Shown here one piece after another: positions 39,993 through 51,973 of a stretch of DNA of 64,000 nt. Position 1 is the first letter of the stretch. Every line of letters starts with the position of its first letter. Source of the DNA: Litoditis marina (Eukaryota; Nematoda; Chromadorea; Rhabditida; Rhabditidae); contig OZ038433.1 in NCBI GenBank assembly GCA_964036275.1, positions 54,887,902-54,951,901 on the forward strand, read 5' to 3'. The translations under genes and the position numbers were made by a program. The notes beneath the pieces were generated by a model, which saw only the letters and a list, made by a program, of their open reading frames with translations, made no database searches and was not told the DNA's origin.

Positions 39993-42900
39993 ATGGGTGC
40001 GACTGATGTGCTACCGTATCCTCGCAGAAGATCATCTATACCGGTAAGTACTGGTAGTATGTTTAACTCATACGTTAACTATTACAGTACAGAAATAAGC
40101 TACTATACTTCTAGTCAATTGCACAGTCACGTATAACATCGTAAACACAGCAAAACGCAGAAACGTGCAATGACAACGTGCACGATTCCTCATTAGAATG
40201 CTTAGTTCGCGTGACTATTCAGTATACACAACTAAATTACCATTGGACTTCTGGGGCAAACGCTGATAAATTGCTCTGTTTTTACCAAAATATCACAGCG
40301 TATGAGACGCTGAAAGTTCTAAACGAACGTGGAAGTGAAGATATATTATCTTTCTAACAATACTCAAATGGTCTAAAGGTACACAAAACCTTACTAGAAA
40401 CGTGCAAATGAGTTTTCTTCTCAAAATCGAGATCAAACTGAGGTTCAGGTTCAACTAGGCTATGCTGTTGGATGATTTACGAACGTTCTCGAATGTGTTC
40501 CTTGTAGGAAGTATGGTCAAATGCTCACTAACTCCCCTGTTCCGACACATTATTGAATTAACTGCCGTTTAATCACGAGTGTGCTCTAATAATTACCTCT
40601 CGCCAATTTGTAATCAGTTCTAAGCCTATCGCGCGCAAATTACAGCCATTTTTCAGAGGTGATTGTGGACTGATAGCCTAGTATCATGCTTCATAGTCCC
40701 GTTTGCTTGTGTAAAACTGGATGTTTGCTTTTACACAGCTTGATGGAAGAATACATTTCACATCAACAGTACGTTACGGTGATGAACTTCATAGACTCGA
40801 GACTGTTCCGAAGGGTGATACGCGTTTATACCTCACTAAAAAGTTTGGGTCCTCTGGGTTCTCTAACTGTTTCGCCTGGGTTTAGGTGAAATTACTCCAC
40901 ACTCAGTTCAATCAGAGAGTTACTATGATAAACAGATTCATTTGCAGCTAACTCCGATCGAAATCCATCCCCCGGGTGTTCCGCTGCCGGACTCGCCCCT
41001 CACCAAGACAGTCTTTTCTCCGGTCCGTCGAACATTCGGACAGTTCAGTCGCGGTTCCAGCAGCGACGATGGTTCGTTCGCCGTCACAAAGACACTTGGA
41101 CCACTGCGGACGACCGCTACGCAGAGACGGTGCGAGAGTCCCGATCAGGTAACTTTTGGTCAAATTTACCAACTCATGGGGAAAATGGCGTAGTTTTTAT
41201 ATATAATACAGCTGACACATCTCCTGAGACAATGACATGACAACGTGGGAGATATTCAGTAAAAATCCATGCGCTTCTGGTGATATTTTAGAAACCTGAT
41301 GTAATAAAAGTGTGTCCCATACAATATCACTTTCTTGGTTATGAATGTGAAGAAAGTTTCTCATTCCCTCTCTTGTTATCAATGGTTTCTGGTTACTTAA
41401 GTCATTGGTTTGTGTTCACTTGTAGTTTTGTAATTAATAGCACAATTTGGTTTTGGTAATCGCTAATGCGAACTTGATGTTATGAGGTAATCAGACTCGT
41501 TAACACTTGCAAGTGATTGAATACAAACCGGCAAATTCCAATTACCTAATTTGTACTGAGATCAGCTTACAATACTTGTATCATGACCTACTTTATTATT
41601 CTTTCGTGTCAGAAACTACTGTAATTGGTTGCAAAATATATTAGTGGCGTTCATATCTATTTGCGTAGTTTCAGAACAGAGCAGAATATTGCGAAATACA
41701 GCTCTACCCAGTCACCTACTATTATCGGAAAGTGTCAATAGAATCTAATCTAGTCTCCATAATAACATACCTCAGTGCTGCAAGAAAGGACATGCTTGTT
41801 CTGTGTTCAATCTCGAACCCGAGACGAAAACACTACGAAACGTTCGGGTGCACTCTGCAATCGGGGTAATAAACTGAGAACTATAAATGGCCTAGTTTGA
41901 AGTTAACACTCAGATGGGCTTGAACTTTGATTGGCAATAACGCTGAAATCTCTCTGAAATCATTGGACTTTTCAGTGAGTGAACAAGGGAAACCTTTTCT
42001 CTGCAGGAACAAAAGTTGGGTCAAAGAAAGAATTGTCACAGAGAGGAGGTCAATAAAACCGCATACATTTTCTTAACACACAAACGTAGTTGTTGGAAGT
42101 TGTCATGTGTTGTTCACAACATATTCGGTAGTTTGAAAATCGCATCAAACTACAAACACCACCTAAGATTAGAACACGTAATGTCTTCATACGCCGCGCT
42201 TAGCGAATCTTATGATCAACTAAACGTGTCTATGTCCCAGAAATAGTAACCCAATAACCGCTGCATCATGTGTATATTCTTCTATTTATGTGCTGCTTCC
42301 TCCCTTGAAATGCTTCGGTGTTGATTCCCTTTGATGTACTTTTGTTATGATTTGTCTATGGAACGTGGGTCTCCCGGACAACCGCGTGGGAACGGAACAA
42401 ATTAACCCCGAATGTACGAATAGACATCTTATCATAGCACAATTACAAGGAGGGCAAATGGATTTCCATTCAAGAAGGACGATTATGTGGTACAATCGCA
42501 ACGCTTCAGTCCTTCAAACTGCAATACATTTTTAAATTGCAGTTTGAAGGACGGTTGACACGGGATTGGTCCACATAATCACGGGATTGGTCCACATAAT
42601 CGTCCTGCTCCAATGTGGGTATGAAAGAACTGCTGCAGTTTTGTTGGATTAGTCTAAAAATGGAAGTTCTCATGTTTTTCGAGTACCAAGAATCAATCTT
42701 GGGGGGGGGGGGGGGGGAGTGTCAAAAAATAACATATATGAAAATGCCTAGTATGACAGCTAGTTACACGTTTATTGACATCTAGTTACACGTTTGCAGA
42801 TTGATAGAGATAGTTTGTTGCTTTTCGACAAGTACATTACTCTCACATTAGCTTTTTGCAGCGACCCTCATCAATAGTTGATGAACCAATTCCGCAGGTT

Positions 42901-45900
42901 AAACGGAAAAATTTCCAATCACCTGCAAAACAGCAAAGCTTGCTTTCACTGATTTCATTGTATAAAGAGAAAAAAGAGAAAGAGGGAGAAAGAGAGAGAG
43001 AGAAATAAAAACTGAGAGAAAAAGAGGGCAGAAGTGGAGACAGCGAAGAGAAGGGAGAGAGTTAACATAACTGTTTACGGTGTCGGTTGTACTTTGGGTA
43101 ACCCGGAACTGGGCCACGGGAAGCCTCATTTTCCATCCAATTCAGTGAACATATATCCAATGTATATCTTGTTCCTGTTGTTCCTTACTACAGAACATTC
43201 CACGTCGCACGGGAATCAAATTTCTTCCACGGGTATAAGATAGTTTGATAAAAGGGACAACCTTATTCTCATAATTGTGAGTGTTAGTCATACAGTTAGA
43301 GGTATTCTCTCTTCGACATCTCGTGATCTCTCTCTCAGACAGAACCTGGGGTAGTTAGAGAAGAACATAAGGGGGCGTGGCTTGTAGGCTCAGGCGCGCA
43401 AGGAATAAATGCCACGCGCTAGTTTTTGAGTCTCAAATGCGGCAAAACTGCGGTTTTGAGTGGATAAAATTCAAGTTCGAGTGAAAAAATGTAAATTGGA
43501 GAGAAAGTTAGATCTAAATGCATATATTTTCTCTTCTTTTGTTGAAAGATGAAGAAGTTCCGTTTTTAGAATATGGGACTAAGGGGGGTACTTAGTCCGG
43601 AGTTCGTTACCGCAAGACTTGGTACCAGATTTTCCACGGCTAAGTCCGATGAGAAATGTCATGGCTGCCTGTGAATCATGACAATCATCTTACGTAGGAC
43701 TCAATCGAACAGTTACGTAAAACTTGATGAATAGAGTGCACTTTGTAATTGAGAGTCGGTAAATGTGGATGATTCCAATATGTTTCACTGTACTCTGCAT
43801 CCAACTAGTAGACAGCAACGTGAGAATTTTCACAAATACTGCATTGTTGAACCCGATGGTCTCATCAACAGTATAGCAGTCCCGTGTTAGTTAATCGAGT
43901 TACAAGTCTGTGATCTATTTACTAACTTTTCTGCACTTTATTAGTAATTTGCTAATTATCTTCTCACGAGGATTACGCTCCAATGCTAATTAGCTGCTCC
44001 CTAGACAAATTGGATGGGTTACGGTATGCGACCATTCTTGTTATCCAATCATCCGTCCACCTGATTCTAGTGTTTACGTGTTACATAACGTTACAAATCG
44101 AAATACGAAAACAATTTGTCATCGAAAACGAAGTCAACTGAATACGCTGGAATTATACAATAATTTAGAGTGTTTACCTACGAATATAAACATGGTCTCA
44201 TTGGTTCGGTTATTGGTTATAAATGAATACTCCTACTACCTTAATATTCGCCTATTTTGCATACCCCCTCCTCGTTTGCCCCAAGTTTCTTAAACAAATT
44301 GTATTACGTAAAATAGCTTATCAACATATTTCTATTTGTGTAATTCTAATTCATACTTGGATCCCTTAACACATTATACGTTATTGTATGTTTCTCAGCT
44401 TCTGGAGTGTATCTTAATACTATAATTTCCTAGCTCCTCTTTAATTTCTCCCGTTTCTATAATCTATATTGTAGGACATATAAGTGCAATATATGTTTTT
44501 ATCAACCCTGCTTTTTATAGTTTAAGTGTCAAAGTTCTAAACTACTGTCCAGTGGATTTACTTAACATTAATTTTATATCCTTCATTTCCCTATCACATG
44601 TTTCCTTAGTAGTTACTTAGTAATGTTACTGATGGAATTCCACGTTGAACTTTTCATTACTGTGAGAGATCGTGCTATGTAGGCGGGCAACCCCGTTCCA
44701 CGTGTAGTTGTCTACTAGTAGTGCTCTCTGATACTGATCGGTGCCCGTACCGGAGAAACAAAAACGTTTCTCATAACAACTCACACAATTGAGGATGTCT
44801 AGGCCAGCGTCCTCATGGAGTCAGAGCCTACTACCACCCCGAACACAAACAGTAACGCAGTTCAATCTACTTGGTATAGTTACGTTGAAAAATGCGATAG
44901 AAACTACTTAGTCACACCCTCCCATTTCTCAGATCAAAAAGGTAGTAGGTGTCATAGGGGTAATTGCCGTATTTGTAAAATTATGAACTTTAGCTCCAGG
45001 GTACTATGTACCACAACTCAGAATTTCATTGTTACAAATAAACCGAGCCAAGCCAACTGTGAGACTAAAAATGTGATTTATTGTATTACGTGTAACACGT
45101 GTAAATACCAATACGCGGGCGAAACCAAACAGAAACTCAGAGGTCGTATTAGTCAACATTTGTATTCTTTCACTAAGAAATCCATAAACACTTATCTTTC
45201 CAGCCACTTTTTCGAAAGCGGTCACAACCCAAATAACATATCGATTGACATTCTCGATTCAGTTCAGGGTGCTTTTGATAAACAAACTAAGATACATTTA
45301 CACGATAAAGAGATTATGTGGATTAAAATCCTTTCATCAAGTTATCCATTTGGTTTCAATGATCAAATTAAAGGTTTTGGAAACATTTCCAACACTCCTA
45401 ATCCACTTATTAAACCTGACCATCCCTTTTTTGTCATGCCTTTTCCAACACATCGTAAAAGTCATGGAAAGAAGCGACGATCTAAAACTTCTAGATCTCC
45501 TCAAAGAGATATTGATCAGTTATTGAATAGTGTTCAGATCATGCAAGGTAGAGAACTTTATCTGTTTTCAAGAACTCTATCTAAACATGAGAAAGATTTG
45601 CTCCTTCAGTATGCTTTCGCAGGTGAATTTCTTTCCAAAAAATTTGAATTCAGGTACAAACTTTATGCTTGTATCTGTAATCATTACTGGAAAACGAAAC
45701 GAACTAAGTCTCAAGATACTATTGTTGCTAGTGTCACTATTCCTTTCATGTCTAAAAGTATAGAGCATCTTCATTTACCTAGCCTCTTCAATAAGAGTGT
45801 TGTTCACAACTATCTTTCTGAAATCAGTGGAATGCCTAATCCAAAAATTCGGGTGATCTTCACGTACAATCCTCCATTATCACTTAAGGTGTTCAATTAT

Positions 45901-48784
45901 AACACGTTCCTCAAAAGGTTGGATCGCAATCATATTGATTATCTGGTTTCTGACAGTTATAAATGTATCTGTGACAAGTTTTCTGCTTATATTGATCCTA
46001 ATCACGGTCACATCTGTACCGGTGATCTAACTTTCATCAAAAATTCACATTTACGTAATTTGCTAACATGTGGTACGAAATTCAGGTGTCAAGAGCCACC
46101 AGACGCAGCGTCGATTATTCAAGCTTGTCAAAAAGCGGTTCAATCAGTTATTGGAACAGTTCGTAAATGCTATAAACCTAACAAACAGGTTGTAGATACG
46201 TTCCAAGATATTCTAATGCAAAATGTTTGTAATACGGTATCTAACCGATTGCATACTCTTGATCCTGATTTGGACAATTCTTATATTTTGAATACTCGTG
46301 ATTTGAATGATATCACAAAGTTACAAGAGCATTTCATTATAACTTGTGTCGATAAAGCAGCGACTAACTATGCATTTACTTGTAAAAAGTTATACGTACG
46401 AATGATGAATGCAGAAATTGAAAGAAGCAGTGTTTCGCAGTTTTCCACTTATGAAGTTTCCAATCATACTGTTGATGATGTAATCATTAAACATTCTAAG
46501 TTTATTGAAGGCTTGAACTTCAAAAAAGTGCAAGACCCTTCAATTCCTAAGAAGTATGGTATACCAAAAATGCATAAAGCTATCATGAAGTTTCGTTTCA
46601 TTACTGGTGCTAAAACTAGTCCGTTGAAACCTCTTTGCACCAATTTGCAAGTAATTTTGGCTCATGTACAAAAACATTTTATCAACTATTGCAATGTTAT
46701 ACACGAGAGAACCAGAGTTCGTCACTACTGGGCTGTAAACAACAGTTCACGAGTGGTGGATGACGTGACTCCCTTGCGTACCAGTAATAGTACACGTATT
46801 TATTCTGCTGATTTCGCTAGTTTATTTACTAATTTACCACATAGCGTGATAAAGCTGAATATGTTTCAGCTCCTTAGTGTTTGTTTCAAAAATCAAAACT
46901 ATATACGTGTACAAGGTAACCATTGTAGTTACAGCGTATCTAATAATGGTACTGGTTCATTTTTCACTTTTCAAGAAGTTTGTTATTTACTTGAGTCACT
47001 TCTAGAAAATAGTGTTGCTGTATACGGTAACAAGGTTTATAGACAAAGATGTGGTATTCCACAAGGTGCCAGCTGCTCACCACAAATAGCCGACCTGACT
47101 CTTAGCTACATGGAGTACAAGTTTATCAAATCAGTTTTAGAAACACGAGGGCAACATTTCGCACGAAAGTACAATTATACATATCGATATATCGATGATC
47201 TGTTACATATTTCCGATGTATCCGATAATTTCAAAGCAGATTTAGCTCAAATCTATGACTCTTCATTGAGTTTAGAAGCAACAGCGGATTTGAAAACAAA
47301 TTGCGAGTTTCTCGATTTGGATATCACTGTGACAATTCCCCAGATTAAAGTATCTCTATTTAATAAAACTGATCTCTTCAAGTTTGACGTTATAAGATAT
47401 CCAAACTACTTTTCGAATATCGATAGTAGAATTGGTTTGAATACAATTACTGGCGAAATAATACGAATAACACGTGCTTGTTCAGACTATGAAGATTTCT
47501 TAGCAAGAGCAAAACAGCTTGCTAGTTTTTATTTTAAAAATGGTTGGCCTAAAATGTTGATTCTTAGACGCTTCTATAAAGTAATTGCTGATAAACCATT
47601 TATCACAAGTAAGTATGCAATTGACTTGCAATTGTTTACTAGATTATTAGATGCAGTGACGTGAACTTTTGATCCAGCGAACAGTTCGATCAATAATTGT
47701 CTGTCCATTTTCTGACCCTCCTCTTGCACTCAGCTGACTCACTGGTCATCATTCTTCTCTTGTGTAAGTGTAAATGGACTCTTTTTACATCTTCTAACTC
47801 AATTTCTTGAAATAATCTCACTAGGTTAACTATAACAGGTCATCTACTGATGAGGGCATCCTGTTTGACATATGGATCGGTAATTGCCCGAAATGTCAAG
47901 GTAACTAATGTTTGTAATAGACAATCTAGGAATTTGCACAGTGCAAATAAATTTATCTCTCACTCTCTTCCCTCTTTTCATTCCTCTCTCCTTTGGACTT
48001 TTTTCTTTTATAAATTACTGAAGTAGCCTGATATCAACAGTTAGTCGAGCTTGTTTACACGAGCAACGTGGTTTTGTATAGTAGTTTCAATTTCCTAGTT
48101 TTCTCATAATTTAATGATAACTGGAAGAATAGTTTTTTATACATGAAAACCATTTTCATTCCTCAGAAACAACACTTTTCTGTTATTTTGAAAACAGTTT
48201 AATGTACTTTTTAATAGCGTTTTCATTTGACCTGAATTTAATGCGTGTTAGATTAGACAAAACACAAGTGAAGAAGTACGTTCGGTGGTTCTTGTTCTCA
48301 TAGTGAAACACTGGTGTGGTCTTATTGACTCTAAGAAGTTAGAAAGATAATTTATGTAGTCTGATAGCGAGAAAAAACCGTAGTTTGTCAAAACCGTTTC
48401 TAGACAACTAAAAGTTCGCGAATGGAAGTTATTTCACAAAACAAGTTTGCTCATATGAACAAGCTCAATCAAAAGTACAAGGTGCAACGATCAATGAAAA
48501 TAACAGCCATTGAGTCATTATAGACAAGGCCTGCGTTCTTATAGTCGATCTGAAACCTTCACTTGACGTTGTTTGACCATTTTTTCCGTAATACTGTTCT
48601 TTTCCAGGAGAGATGTCGGTCGTGCGAGGGCCTGAAACGGACTAGATCCAACTCCCTGCACCGTCTGAATCCGAGACAACGACCGGGCGAAAGTAGAAGA
48701 AAGACACTGGGAAATGCCGACGATGCAGAGACAATGGCCCAGTTCATCGAGAAGATCAGACTGGAACTCATCGCTCAGTTGTGA
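39993..48784 (+). CDS. Orphan basic, Ser/Arg-rich 154-residue protein (4 exons)
   Basis: I do not recognise the family. Exons 39993-40043, 40948-41148, 42862-42897, 48608-48784; all introns are phase 0 and the total is 465 nt. The ATG follows a TATA box by 51 bases. The protein starts MGATDVLPYPRRRSSIP, is rich in Pro, Ser and Arg with several basic-Ser sites (RRRSSIP, SPVRRTFGQFSR, KRTRSNSL, SRRKTL) that look like kinase targets, and ends in a short predicted helix ETMAQFIEKIRLELIAQL. No signal peptide or membrane segment. It looks like an intrinsically disordered intracellular regulator. Intron 1 holds a family H MITE and intron 3 (5.7 kb) a family A MITE-free stretch plus the whole Penelope-like element. 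Probable poly(A) signal AATAAA at 49308. Confidence 0.75.
40104..40227 (+). mobile_element. Family H MITE, copy 3
   Basis: TATACTTCTAGTCAATTG and CAGTCACGT at the left, inverted GTGACTATTCAGTATAC at the right; core AAACACAGCAAAACGCAGAA. Lies in intron 1 of the orphan gene. Confidence 0.7.
42470..42612 (+). mobile_element. Family A hairpin MITE, copy 6, with internal tandem duplication
   Basis: CAAGAAGGACGATTATGTGG to CATAATCGTCCTGCTC. The right arm carries ACGGGATTGGTCCACATAAT twice in tandem, so this copy expanded after insertion. Lies in intron 2 of the orphan gene. Confidence 0.8.
42701..42717 (+). repeat. Poly-G tract
   Basis: 17 consecutive G in intron 2 of the orphan gene. Confidence 0.9.
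42966..43057 (+). repeat. GA-rich low-complexity tract
   Basis: Purine-rich AGAGAAAGAGGGAGAAAGAG-type sequence starting about 70 bases after exon 3 of the orphan gene. The rest of 43060-44650 shows no gene, apart from a GGGGCGTGGC box near 43373. Confidence 0.7.
44815..47664 (+). CDS. Penelope-like element ORF: N-terminal GIY-YIG endonuclease plus reverse transcriptase
   Basis: Intact 949-codon ORF of a Penelope-like retroelement (PLE), sense-oriented in intron 3 of the orphan gene. Residues 46-54 carry a Cys/His cluster (CHRGNCRIC). A GIY-YIG-type nuclease follows at about 85-140 (VIYCITCNTCKYQYAGETKQ, LRGRISQH, SGHN). The RT lies in the C-terminal half: YSADFASLFTNLPH near 663, RCGIPQGASCSPQIADL near 745, catalytic YRYIDDLLHI near 793, and a thumb-like tail ITRACSDYEDFLARAKQL. 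Most classical PLEs carry GIY-YIG after the RT; the order here is that of the Naiad/Chlamys clades with permuted domains. There is no in-frame stop, so the copy may be recent. The start is the first ATG after an in-frame TAG. Confidence 0.9.
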   Translation: MESEPTTTPNTNSNAVQSTWYSYVEKCDRNYLVTPSHFSDQKGSRCHRGNCRICKIMNFSSRVLCTTTQNFIVTNKPSQANCETKNVIYCITCNTCKYQYAGETKQKLRGRISQHLYSFTKKSINTYLSSHFFESGHNPNNISIDILDSVQGAFDKQTKIHLHDKEIMWIKILSSSYPFGFNDQIKGFGNISNTPNPLIKPDHPFFVMPFPTHRKSHGKKRRSKTSRSPQRDIDQLLNSVQIMQGRELYLFSRTLSKHEKDLLLQYAFAGEFLSKKFEFRYKLYACICNHYWKTKRTKSQDTIVASVTIPFMSKSIEHLHLPSLFNKSVVHNYLSEISGMPNPKIRVIFTYNPPLSLKVFNYNTFLKRLDRNHIDYLVSDSYKCICDKFSAYIDPNHGHICTGDLTFIKNSHLRNLLTCGTKFRCQEPPDAASIIQACQKAVQSVIGTVRKCYKPNKQVVDTFQDILMQNVCNTVSNRLHTLDPDLDNSYILNTRDLNDITKLQEHFIITCVDKAATNYAFTCKKLYVRMMNAEIERSSVSQFSTYEVSNHTVDDVIIKHSKFIEGLNFKKVQDPSIPKKYGIPKMHKAIMKFRFITGAKTSPLKPLCTNLQVILAHVQKHFINYCNVIHERTRVRHYWAVNNSSRVVDDVTPLRTSNSTRIYSADFASLFTNLPHSVIKLNMFQLLSVCFKNQNYIRVQGNHCSYSVSNNGTGSFFTFQEVCYLLESLLENSVAVYGNKVYRQRCGIPQGASCSPQIADLTLSYMEYKFIKSVLETRGQHFARKYNYTYRYIDDLLHISDVSDNFKADLAQIYDSSLSLEATADLKTNCEFLDLDITVTIPQIKVSLFNKTDLFKFDVIRYPNYFSNIDSRIGLNTITGEIIRITRACSDYEDFLARAKQLASFYFKNGWPKMLILRRFYKVIADKPFITSKYAIDLQLFTRLLDAVT
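47847..47893 (+). ncRNA. Hammerhead-ribozyme-like core 3' of the PLE ORF
   Basis: CTGATGA (47847-47853), stem II GGGCA/TGCCC (47854-47858 with 47885-47889), then GAAA (47890-47893): the conserved core order of a hammerhead. Hammerheads are known in the terminal repeats of many PLEs. Stem III and the UH cleavage site are not convincing here, so it may be decayed or coincidental. Confidence 0.35.
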
Positions 48785-49307
48785 ACTACTGATGGTGTTA
48801 CAAAAACTACTTTTTTCATTATACAACGTTTAAACGTCATAAGTCGAATCTCAGTATAAGATTGACTTTACTTCTACACATAATTTTACTAGATGAGCCA
48901 AGTCAAGGCTCTCTCGCCTTTTTCAGTTCAATCATTTTGCTCTATCTACATCGGAATTTGTTTCTGAACGATGGTTTTGTGTTTTTTTTCGTGTCAATTC
49001 TTCAGAATTCCTTCCTATACTTTACTTTCTACAGACATACTTTATTAGTCTGTGTCAAGAACTATTCCGCTCAAATGCTCGATAGTCTTCGAAATAAGTT
49101 TTTCAGTCTGTTTTTGAATATAACGCAACGTTCTTCTTATTCGCTCAGAGAGCTCGACAAAATACATTTATGGAAAACTAGAGTGTTGTAGTCATATTGA
49201 CAACAGTGATGTAGACCATTCATATTAGTCATATTGACCTAGATTTCTTGGTAATTTAGTGTTGTGTTGGAGTTATGTACCTTGAACGTCGCTGTTTATA
49301 CATTGTA

Positions 49308-49313
49308 AATAAA
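49308..49313 (+). terminator. Candidate polyadenylation signal of the orphan gene
   Basis: AATAAA 524 bases after the stop at 48784, followed by an A-rich stretch. The 48785-49300 interval has no other gene that I can support. Confidence 0.45.
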
Positions 49314-49726
49314 ATATATGCGTAAAAAATCTGTATAATTGTTGCGGAACAAAAATGGTTTCGATCACAGCATGACTTTAACTACAAATACATGTTTTCG
49401 ATATACCAAACGAAAAGATGAGGAAACCGTGATCAGCTGATAAAGGCCGCTATTCACTCAAGTAAACACGTACATTGCTGAGAGCAGAGTGAAACAAAAC
49501 ACCCCAACGTAACAACTGATAATCAAATAATTAGTGCTTCTAAATGTTGCGCGTGGTATACTTATTGCTCTAATTTTATTCACTCACCAATAAGATTGTA
49601 TTTTGAACAACGGAATATGTGAAACAGTTTTCGAGTATAAGTATAATGTTATGACATCAAGAATTTCGTATAACCACTTTTCCAGTTATAATTTTACAAA
49701 ACTACTTTTATAGGAGAAATCTGCAA

Positions 49727-51464
49727 TTAAACTTTTCTCAGAGCAAACACCAGTTGAGAATATTCTGGTGATCGAGTCAAATGATGCTCCTTTAAAACGA
49801 TTTCTTCCATTTTGTAGTATGTTCCAACCAAGTCGAAACCTGAAACAATAGACACACACACTAGAATTTTTTCTAAGAGTTCCCTGTTTTGTGATTTGAT
49901 AGGTGTAAGCTTTTCGTATGATGAAGACTTTGTTGGGAAATCATCAAGAAATTTGTAAAATATGTTAAAGTGTTAGAGTTAAGTTTTAGTGTGTAATTTC
50001 AGGGTTATTGACTACTTACTGACAGATTTCTATATTTGGTTTCATTGTTCCTATCAATTGTGGCACCAATTATTCGACTACGCTATGTAAGACACGGTAT
50101 GATAACTTTCAAAGTACAAACTATACCATTATTCTTCATCTATTTTTAGCAAAACCACTGTGGGAACTATGGTACAGACGTACAGAGAGCAGGTGTTGTA
50201 TTATATGTCACTTATAAAAAAGAGAAACTGGTCACTCACCCGTGAACATGAGAGCCAATCGAATACGTCCATATACTCTATGAAGGTTCCAAGAAACATG
50301 ATCTTTTCCCACGGGAAAACCAAGAAAGAACAGACCTGCAAACGTAGTGGCAACTATACTAAATGGAAGGAAAATAACAATAATGATATTAGTGATAGCG
50401 AATGATCGAAGAAAGCCAGTAAAACATATTTTACTGTCCATTGAATGCAGTCTACCAACGTTTCCACCCTTCAGAATATTGCAGTGATTGATTTGAGTTC
50501 TATTTCGACATAATGAAAAATAAGGACTACATAATAGTTTTAAGATTGACTAAATTGAAACTTATACTTCATACTTTTCAACTGAATCCAGTAAAACAGT
50601 GGAGTTTGACGTTTAGTAGTACCTAATTACGACATTCGCCAACTTCTTTACTAGTTACACAAGTTGTACGACATACCGTTTTTCTTCAGCATACATCGGA
50701 TTTTCAAAGCTTCTCGAAAATCACCAATAGGGTCCAGAGCATCACCGAATCTGAACAGCTAACAATTTAGTAAGGTACAGAGATGTCAATTTGCCTAAAA
50801 AATTGAAAATATCAGGTGAAACACGGTAGAGCACTTACAACTTCGAACGCAGTTATTATTTGGTGCACCGTCTCTTTTGAGTGAGGTTCAACTGAACCAT
50901 TACACTGCTCTCAATGAATGTTTTATGACGCTTTATTGTGCAGATTTAATCCGCAATTACAACTATAACAAATTCTAGTTTCACCTGCCCAGTCCACTGT
51001 GCTCAATTGAGGAAAAGGAGACGGCAAAATCAAACAGGTCAACATAGCTGGAAACAAATAACAAATTGGATAAATACAAAAGTAATGTACTTTTTTAACA
51101 AAATATTCATATCAAATACTTTCATCAAATGAAAGAGCATCGCCTATTTTGTTTCGAATAAATATAACACCAATACTTGAAAAATGTGTCCGCTACCGCT
51201 TTTTGTGCGCAATATCGTTCAAGTGTTTCGCGATCGAATTAAAGGCATGTGGCTAAAAGTTTAATTCGATTCCTGAATGTAAATATCTTTAACGAAACGT
51301 TGTAAAACACTATTGTTAGTATCTGGATGTTTATGACAACATCCCAACCTCCTATTATTGACTCAGACATACGATTTGTAGTTTTCTGCCACTTGAATAG
51401 GATGCCGATACACAATGCGATCTGATCCAATTATATTTATCTTCTTGTATTCCAGAGTGTACAC
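49727..51464 (-). CDS. DUF268 family protein, 3' part (methyltransferase-like)
   Basis: Exons in transcription order: 51464-51373, 51047-50985, 50750-50677, 50335-50240, 49839-49727; phases close and the stop is TAA. Encodes about 145 residues matching the Caenorhabditis DUF268 domain: SFSSIEHSGLGRFGD, LDPIGDFREALKIRCMLKK, NGLFFLGFPVGKD and WNLHRVYGRIRLALM. DUF268 proteins are predicted to have an S-adenosylmethionine-dependent methyltransferase-like fold; no substrate is established. The exons that should encode the N-terminal half (the glycine-rich cofactor loop) were not found between 51464 and the next gene at 52818, an interval filled with inverted repeats. It is therefore either a 5'-truncated pseudogene or has diverged first exons. 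All visible exons are open. Confidence 0.75.
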
Positions 51465-51973
51465 CTGAACGAAGTATAAAGACAGCTTTACTTCCTACTA
51501 GATTTCAAAACAGCTTGAAAAAAAAACACTCAAAAAGACTAGCGCACGAAAATGTTAGCTGAAGGATGGTCGTAATCACAAATTTACTGTACATTCCCGC
51601 ACAACGTGAGCCCAATGAACTGTTCAGCTGGTGAAGAATAAGTGGAGAGTTTCTTGAGAACATCCCGATGTTAATCAAATGCTCAGGAGACAAAACGGTA
51701 CATTTTGGGTCAATGTGTTTGTAGTTTGACCTTCCAGCATTTGGGTCAGATTTTTAGGTCAAAACTACAACGTAAATATGGTCTTTCCCTATAAAAGAAA
51801 AAGTGCATTGTATAATTCGTCCATGTGTCAATAACGAACCTTAAAACGAGGTAAAACGTAAACTATACGGTTCGCATATTTCATAACAAGCCTTAACTAT
51901 ATGAATTGCCAAATACCATCATGTTTGTAGTTTTATTCCGTGGCTTTCTGTCGAAATGCGGCAACCAGAATAA

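Larger units (their letters stand above)
44650..47950 (+). mobile_element. Penelope-like retroelement, approximate limits
   Basis: Contains the GIY-YIG/RT ORF (44815-47664). The 5' leader carries CTGATCGGTGCCCGTACCGG and the 3' region a hammerhead-core-like segment (47847-47893). Exact ends and target duplication could not be fixed by eye. The intron it occupies is spliced in phase 0 around it. Confidence 0.6.

Noticed and set aside
50336..50441. Hydrophobic minus-strand stretch suggesting a chemoreceptor membrane helix
   Set aside because: The open frame runs through intron sequence; the acceptor at 50336 and phase from exon 50750-50677 place it outside the exon, and the gene matches DUF268, not a 7TM receptor.
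50838..50890. Candidate exon in the DUF268 gene (EPHSKETVHQ frame)
   Set aside because: Including it breaks phase, and the flanking exons join directly to give the conserved LGRFGDALDP stretch.
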